Assembly (NCBI RefSeq): GCF_010548375.1 | Contig: NZ_JAAGLY010000008.1 | Coordinates: forward strand, 124,001 to 188,000 | Origin: Streptomyces sp. SID13726 | GTDB lineage: Bacteria > Actinomycetota > Actinomycetes > Streptomycetales > Streptomycetaceae | Length of the DNA stretch: 64,000 nucleotides | Direction of reading: 5' to 3' | Shown here: piece by piece, positions 60,449 to 64,000 of the stretch | Layout: each line of letters starts with the position of its first letter | Position numbering within the stretch: position 1 is the stretch's first letter | The notes under the pieces: model-generated | Databases searched by the model: none | What the model was told of the DNA's origin: nothing | Seen by the model: only the letters and a program-made list of their open reading frames with translations | Made by a program: the position numbers and the translations under genes

Positions 60449-61282
60449 TTACGCGAGCACCGCGGCGGTGAAGCGGGACAGGTGCCGGGGGTCGGACTGC
60501 GCGTGGCAGTCCCTGTGGGTGACGTGGAGGTCGCCCTCCACGGATACGTCGGCGCCGGCGGGCAGTCCGGCGTGCGCGAGAGCGTTGCGCACCCGCTGGA
60601 CCTCCAGCCGGCGGGTGGTGGTGTCATGGCCGTGGGTGCACACGAAGGCGACCGCCGGGCCATCGATGTGCAGCTCCCCGCCCTCACGGCTCCCGCAGGT
60701 GGTGCACGTGATGGACAGGATGGCAGCAGGGGAGACGACCCGGACACGGTGGCTGACCGAGACCGTCCACGTGCCGAGGGAAGGGTGGGGCGGCGACGCG
60801 TGCCGCAGGGCGGCCTCGGTAAGGCCGCTGATCACGTCGCGCAGCCGGCCCACGGCTGCCCACAGCGCCGGGGGGTGTCCCTCCGCCTCGTCGTCCGATG
60901 CCTCCGACCAGCAGCTCAGGTCGGCCCACAGGGGGTCCAGGGTGCCCGGTCCGTAGCCGCGGCCCAGGACACCGGCATCCGTGGCGGCCGCCTCGATCCG
61001 TCGGCTCAGGTCCCTCAGTTCCTGCGGCTGCTCGCCTTGGACGCTCAGCTCCTCGGCCACCGCCTCCGCCGAGAGGGATGCCGGGGACTGCTCGCGCTCG
61101 GCCGACCACATGAGCAGGAGGAAGGAGAGCGCCGTGAGGTCGAGGCTGGGGTGCTCCTGCCAGCTCGGGGCGAGAAGGTGAGCAGCGCGTTCCACGGCAG
61201 CCCGCCACAGGTCCGGCGCCGTGGAGGGCAGCAGGAGAGCCATCTCGTCCGGCAGTGTCCGAGGGGGCGGGACAACCGTCAT
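60449..61282 (-). CDS. Unknown protein with possible zinc ribbon
   Basis: 277 aa from ATG 61282 with TTGGAG 8 nt before. The first 180 residues are helical (SLDLTALSFLLLMWSAERE, ALWAAVGRLRDVISGL). The C-terminal part has SITCTTCGS (CxxC) and, after a gap, FVCTHGHDTTT and VTHRDCHAQ, which could complete a metal site. No family recognised. Confidence 0.6.
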   Translation of the reverse strand: MTVVPPPRTLPDEMALLLPSTAPDLWRAAVERAAHLLAPSWQEHPSLDLTALSFLLLMWSAEREQSPASLSAEAVAEELSVQGEQPQELRDLSRRIEAAATDAGVLGRGYGPGTLDPLWADLSCWSEASDDEAEGHPPALWAAVGRLRDVISGLTEAALRHASPPHPSLGTWTVSVSHRVRVVSPAAILSITCTTCGSREGGELHIDGPAVAFVCTHGHDTTTRRLEVQRVRNALAHAGLPAGADVSVEGDLHVTHRDCHAQSDPRHLSRFTAAVLA

Positions 61283-61486
61283 GCGGTGACTCCAAGCTGG
61301 TCGGCTGAGGGGACAACGAGGTGCTGTACTCCACCGGTTCAACCGGTCAAGGCTACCGCGTGAACCTCTGCCCACAGGATGGTCCGGGAGATGACTCCGA
61401 GGGGACGGATACCCTCTGCGGCGAGCCCCGTCTCCTCGGCCAGTTCCCCCAGCGGCGCTGGGATCCGCTCGTTTCTTGGGGTGGGT

Positions 61487-61965
61487 TCATGGTGTGTAGG
61501 TATCCAGCATCTTGTTGAGCATGGTCTTCTCGGCTGCGGTGACCGTCAGCCGGTACGTGGACTTCACCGAGGTCCAGGCGCGTGCGTTGGTGCACCAGTA
61601 GGTCTGGGACGGCGGCTGCCATTCGTCCGGTCCCTGGTCTCCCTTGGCCCGGTTGGTGGCCGCAGAGACCGCGAGGAGCTGCGGGTGGTTGAGATCGTTG
61701 GCGAATTCTTTCCGCTTCCTCTGGTCCCAGGTGTTGGCGCCGGAGCGCCAGGCGTTGGCGAGCGGCACCAAGTGGTCGATGTCCATCTTCGAGGCGTCGG
61801 TGAACGTCTTGCCGTCGTACGCGCTCACCCACTTCCCGGAAGCGGCCCGGCATTCGTCGTCCTGGGTGACGACGGTGCCGTCCCTGCGCAGCACCAGTTC
61901 GCGGGTGTCGCAGTGCCGGCCCTGTTCGGCCCAGTGCGGGAACTTGTTAGCCGCGGTAATTGCGC
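61487..61965 (-). pseudogene. HNH nuclease (GmrSD/DUF1524-like) lacking its 5' end
   Basis: The frame carries a nearly complete catalytic domain: AANKFPHWAEQGRHCDTRELVLRRDGT, MDIDHLVPLANAWRSGA (HNH His), FANDLNHPQLLAVSAATNRAKGD (Asn), DEWQPPSQTYWC. Family members usually start with a signal peptide and 60-90 further residues. Here the frame runs upstream only to a TAG a little before 62000 with no ATG/GTG, while the nearest internal GTG (61894) would cut into the domain. So the 5' end was probably lost at a recombination junction. Confidence 0.65.
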
Positions 61966-62196
61966 GATGGCCGCCCCATGACCTGGGGCTATGCGGAGAT
62001 CCCTGCTACGCCACCCAGCGGAACACCATCTCGGCAAAATAGCCAAACGTGCCGAGTTGATCAAGGAACACCAGGCCCGTCGAGGATGAACGTCGGGCTT
62101 GGTGCCTGTTTGGTATCGGAGTCTGCCCTTTCGCACCTGGGATTTGGGCGAGCTGGTGAGTAGAACGGGATAGTACGCCACTTCAAGGGAATGATC
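61966..62196. other. Junction region before the DUF4157 gene
   Basis: About 230 nt without a gene. Its left part is the point where the HNH reading frame loses its start. Its right part is more A/T-rich than the surroundings and should hold the promoter of the toxin-like gene. Confidence 0.4.
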
Positions 62197-64000
62197 ATGA
62201 CTTTCATCAAGGATGAAAACGGTAAATCCGGACGCAGTTCTGTGGCCAAACAGCGCTCAGCGACCTCTGGCAGCGCTGCTGTTCAAAGGTTTCTCGGACT
62301 GCAGGGCAGTGCGGGGAACGCTGCTGTTGTTCAATTGCTCCGACAGGCAGGGCACCCCTGGGCCCAAGCCCGACATCAGCACGGCCCAGCCTGCGGGCAT
62401 CATGAAGAGGGATCCCAGGTCCAGCGGTCCGCGCAGGACAAGGCCGTCGAGCGGATCCCCCCGGGTGAGGAGCATGCCCACGGGGCCGGCCACGGTCACG
62501 AGGCCGTAGTGGACGCCAGCCCGGCTGGCCAGAAAGCCTTGCTCGACGAGGCCATGGCGTCACCGAGCCGCTCGCTTCCCGGACCACTGCTCTCGGAGGC
62601 GACCCCGTTCTTCCAGAATCCGAACCTCGCCGCTGCTCAACTCCACGATAACCCGGTGGCCCAGCGAGCCACCGCGGCCCTGGGGGCCCAGGCCATGACG
62701 GTCGGCACGCACATCTTCGCGCCCCCGCAGGTCGTCGCGGACAAGAACGTCATGGGTCACGAGTTGAGCCATGTCAACGAGAACCTCAAGGGAATCCCCG
62801 AGACCGGTCACAGCAATGGTGCAGGAGTCACGATCACCGACCCCAACCAGAGCTCTGAACAGAAGGCGGACAAGGACGGGGCTGCCTTCGGAGCCGGTGC
62901 GGCGACCGCTCCGTCCCTCGTGGCTCAGGGCAGCGCGGTGAACGCGGCGGAGAAGCAGGGAATCCATGAGAAGCGGAGCGGCGGAGCGGTCCAGCGTGCC
63001 CCGGAAGACCAACGGAAAAGGTCTGCGACAGAGAGCGGCCAGCCGCCCTCGCAGCGCCCCAGAACGGAGGCGGGCGTGGAGGAGAGCAGTGAGTTTGGCG
63101 GCTCTTCCGGCGACGAAGCCTTGCACGCAATGATGGATGAAATGGAAAATCTGCATGCGGCATCGCAACAAGAACCACAAAAGCCACTCTCCGAGGAGCA
63201 AAGCCTCAATTTATTCACGAAGGAACTCATGAGCGCATTCCGGGGGAACGGCAAGTGGAAGGTGGAGAAAGGTGACCAGGGGTGGATAGCGAGAACGAAG
63301 GAGGAGGGTGTGTCGAAGGTGAGGAAGTATGATGAAGAGCCGGAGGTTGAGGGGCTCCGATGGATATCGAGTGTCATCAAGGCATACATGCACGGTTCGG
63401 ACCCCGTGGAGGTGCAGGCGGCGATCGGGGAAGATGGCAAACTTGTGGTCGCGGCCAACAGTAGCGGTGCCAACAAGGCTCTCGTCGATCTGTTGCGCGA
63501 GCGTGAAAGTGCAGAGGAGCTCCTGCTTGAGATGGTGGGCGACAGGAGCAAGTTGGTCGCTTACAGGGGGAAGCCGGACATCTTCAATAGGGCGGATCGG
63601 CATTACGGTAAAGCTGAAGGAGTGTTCGCTGAGAGAGATGATTCCGACGGCGAGTTGGCCAGGCATCACATGATCCTCAGCGCGATCGGAAAAGGTCTGG
63701 CGGTAGCCGCCGAGGGTGGCTCGGATCTGCATGCGGAACTAAGGATCGTCAAGCGCGAGGGCGGCAAGGTGCCGCCCTACATGGGTGGTACCAAGCGGCC
63801 CTGCGCCTCCTGCTTCACCGAACTCTACCCCGGCGGGTCGGAAACAGTGCGCCCGGGGGTCTTCTACTTCTCTAAAGCGGTCTTTGCTGGAACGCAGGAG
63901 TACGCCAACAGGGCAGGGAAGGAAAAGGAGGCGGCAGCGGAACTGTTCACGAGAATAGACAAGAATGTCGCCAAGACGTATAAGTCGGCGACGCACAGGA
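62197..64000 (+). CDS. DUF4157 (eCIS-core) protein with C-terminal deaminase toxin domain (3' end outside window)
   Basis: Open from ATG 62197 (AAGGGA 6 nt before; ATG 62191 is in frame) to the right edge, 601 codons with no stop. Residues 25-45 are a short helix (AAVQRFLGLQGSAGNAAVVQ) typical of proteins carrying DUF4157. At 188-192 is HELSH in VMGHELSHVNENL, the metallopeptidase-like DUF4157 signature found in extracellular contractile injection cargo. The linker is Gln/Glu/Ser-rich. Near the end H512-A-E514 in SDLHAELRI and P535-C-A-S-C539 form the zinc site of the cytidine-deaminase-like toxin fold. GC content falls in the toxin part, which suggests transfer. No immunity gene is in view. 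Confidence 0.82.
   Translation, partial: MTFIKDENGKSGRSSVAKQRSATSGSAAVQRFLGLQGSAGNAAVVQLLRQAGHPWAQARHQHGPACGHHEEGSQVQRSAQDKAVERIPPGEEHAHGAGHGHEAVVDASPAGQKALLDEAMASPSRSLPGPLLSEATPFFQNPNLAAAQLHDNPVAQRATAALGAQAMTVGTHIFAPPQVVADKNVMGHELSHVNENLKGIPETGHSNGAGVTITDPNQSSEQKADKDGAAFGAGAATAPSLVAQGSAVNAAEKQGIHEKRSGGAVQRAPEDQRKRSATESGQPPSQRPRTEAGVEESSEFGGSSGDEALHAMMDEMENLHAASQQEPQKPLSEEQSLNLFTKELMSAFRGNGKWKVEKGDQGWIARTKEEGVSKVRKYDEEPEVEGLRWISSVIKAYMHGSDPVEVQAAIGEDGKLVVAANSSGANKALVDLLRERESAEELLLEMVGDRSKLVAYRGKPDIFNRADRHYGKAEGVFAERDDSDGELARHHMILSAIGKGLAVAAEGGSDLHAELRIVKREGGKVPPYMGGTKRPCASCFTELYPGGSETVRPGVFYFSKAVFAGTQEYANRAGKEKEAAAELFTRIDKNVAKTYKSATHR

Noticed and set aside
58615..61363. Two long plus-strand frames (58615-59970, 59741-61363)
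   Set aside because: They overlap the toroid, 76-aa and 277-aa genes in antisense and each other; no coding signature.
60000..64000. Right-hand attachment site of the island
   Set aside because: I looked for the tRNA 3' end sequence on both strands here and in the rest of the window and saw no copy.

Overview
The window has the base composition, codon bias (G or C at third positions), strong AGGAGG-type ribosome sites, GTG/TTG starts and gene families of a Streptomyces chromosome. Family-level evidence includes an SsbB-type single-strand binding protein, a conservon (CvnA-D), a TQXA thioester surface protein, XRE-TPR regulators and an HTH integrase/excisionase pair. The species cannot be named from the sequence.

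Layout. (1) 1-5.1 kb is core chromosome: the 5' end of a TQXA surface protein, ssbB, and a two-gene operon of membrane-linked dynamin/YfjP-like GTPases, the second broken by an in-frame amber codon. It ends at a tRNA-Arg(UCU). (2) From 5.1 kb a tyrosine integrase and excisionase face that tRNA, so the rest of the window is probably an integrated island. No second copy of the tRNA 3' end was seen, so the far junction lies outside or is degraded. (3) 7.3-12.8 kb holds regulators (two XRE-TPR proteins, an RsbW-like ATPase), CutA and a TrmO-like protein. (4) 12.9-26.5 kb is a tightly overlapping run of 14 same-strand genes: HAD phosphatase, two glycosyltransferase-like proteins, a thymidylate-synthase homologue with a cytosine-type active-site Asp, a NodU/CmcH-type carbamoyltransferase, a P-loop kinase, a methyltransferase, two APH-like kinases, a histidine phosphatase, an NDP-sugar epimerase, an SAH-hydrolase-like protein, a Nudix hydrolase and a KdsB-like CMP-sugar synthetase. 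It is followed by a pathway-type regulator. It reads as an uncharacterised nucleoside/CMP-sugar specialised-metabolite cluster. (5) 29-32.7 kb is a conservon with a GAF-like fifth gene, convergent with an acyl-CoA dehydrogenase. (6) 34.5-41.1 kb carries a tandem-HTH/pseudokinase fusion, an unknown gene, an EEP-fold enzyme and an SF2 helicase with three exact 57-residue C-terminal HTH-like repeats. (7) 41.5-48.6 kb is a second nucleotide-chemistry module: a 49-aa leader ORF, Nudix, ABC exporter, 28-aa leader ORF, methyltransferase-Nudix fusion, frameshifted Nudix, EEP enzyme and two 2H phosphoesterases (one frameshifted). (8) 48.7-53.7 kb has nuclease-like, defence-type genes: PIN, unknown, PD-(D/E)XK, and a DUF6615-like protein. 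(9) 53.7-56.7 kb is a RiPP cluster on the minus strand: radical SAM/SPASM maturase, a precursor with four aromatic-Asp-Asn motifs, a pentapeptide-repeat protein and an HxD oxygenase-like protein, behind an array of GATGAC/GTCATC palindromes. (10) 56.9-61.9 kb holds a Nudix gene, a nuclease-TOPRIM fusion, an alpha/alpha-toroid-winged-helix fusion with a small partner, an unknown protein and a decapitated HNH nuclease. (11) At the right edge, running off the window, is a DUF4157 (eCIS-core) protein with HELSH and a C-terminal deaminase toxin signature (HAE plus PCxxC).

Strongest leads: the DUF4157-deaminase effector, the multi-cyclophane RiPP locus, and the TS/carbamoyltransferase/KdsB cluster. 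Five Nudix domains, two EEP enzymes, two 2H phosphoesterases and three APH-like proteins in one island point to extensive nucleotide-linked chemistry. All functions are read from motifs by eye; no database search was run.
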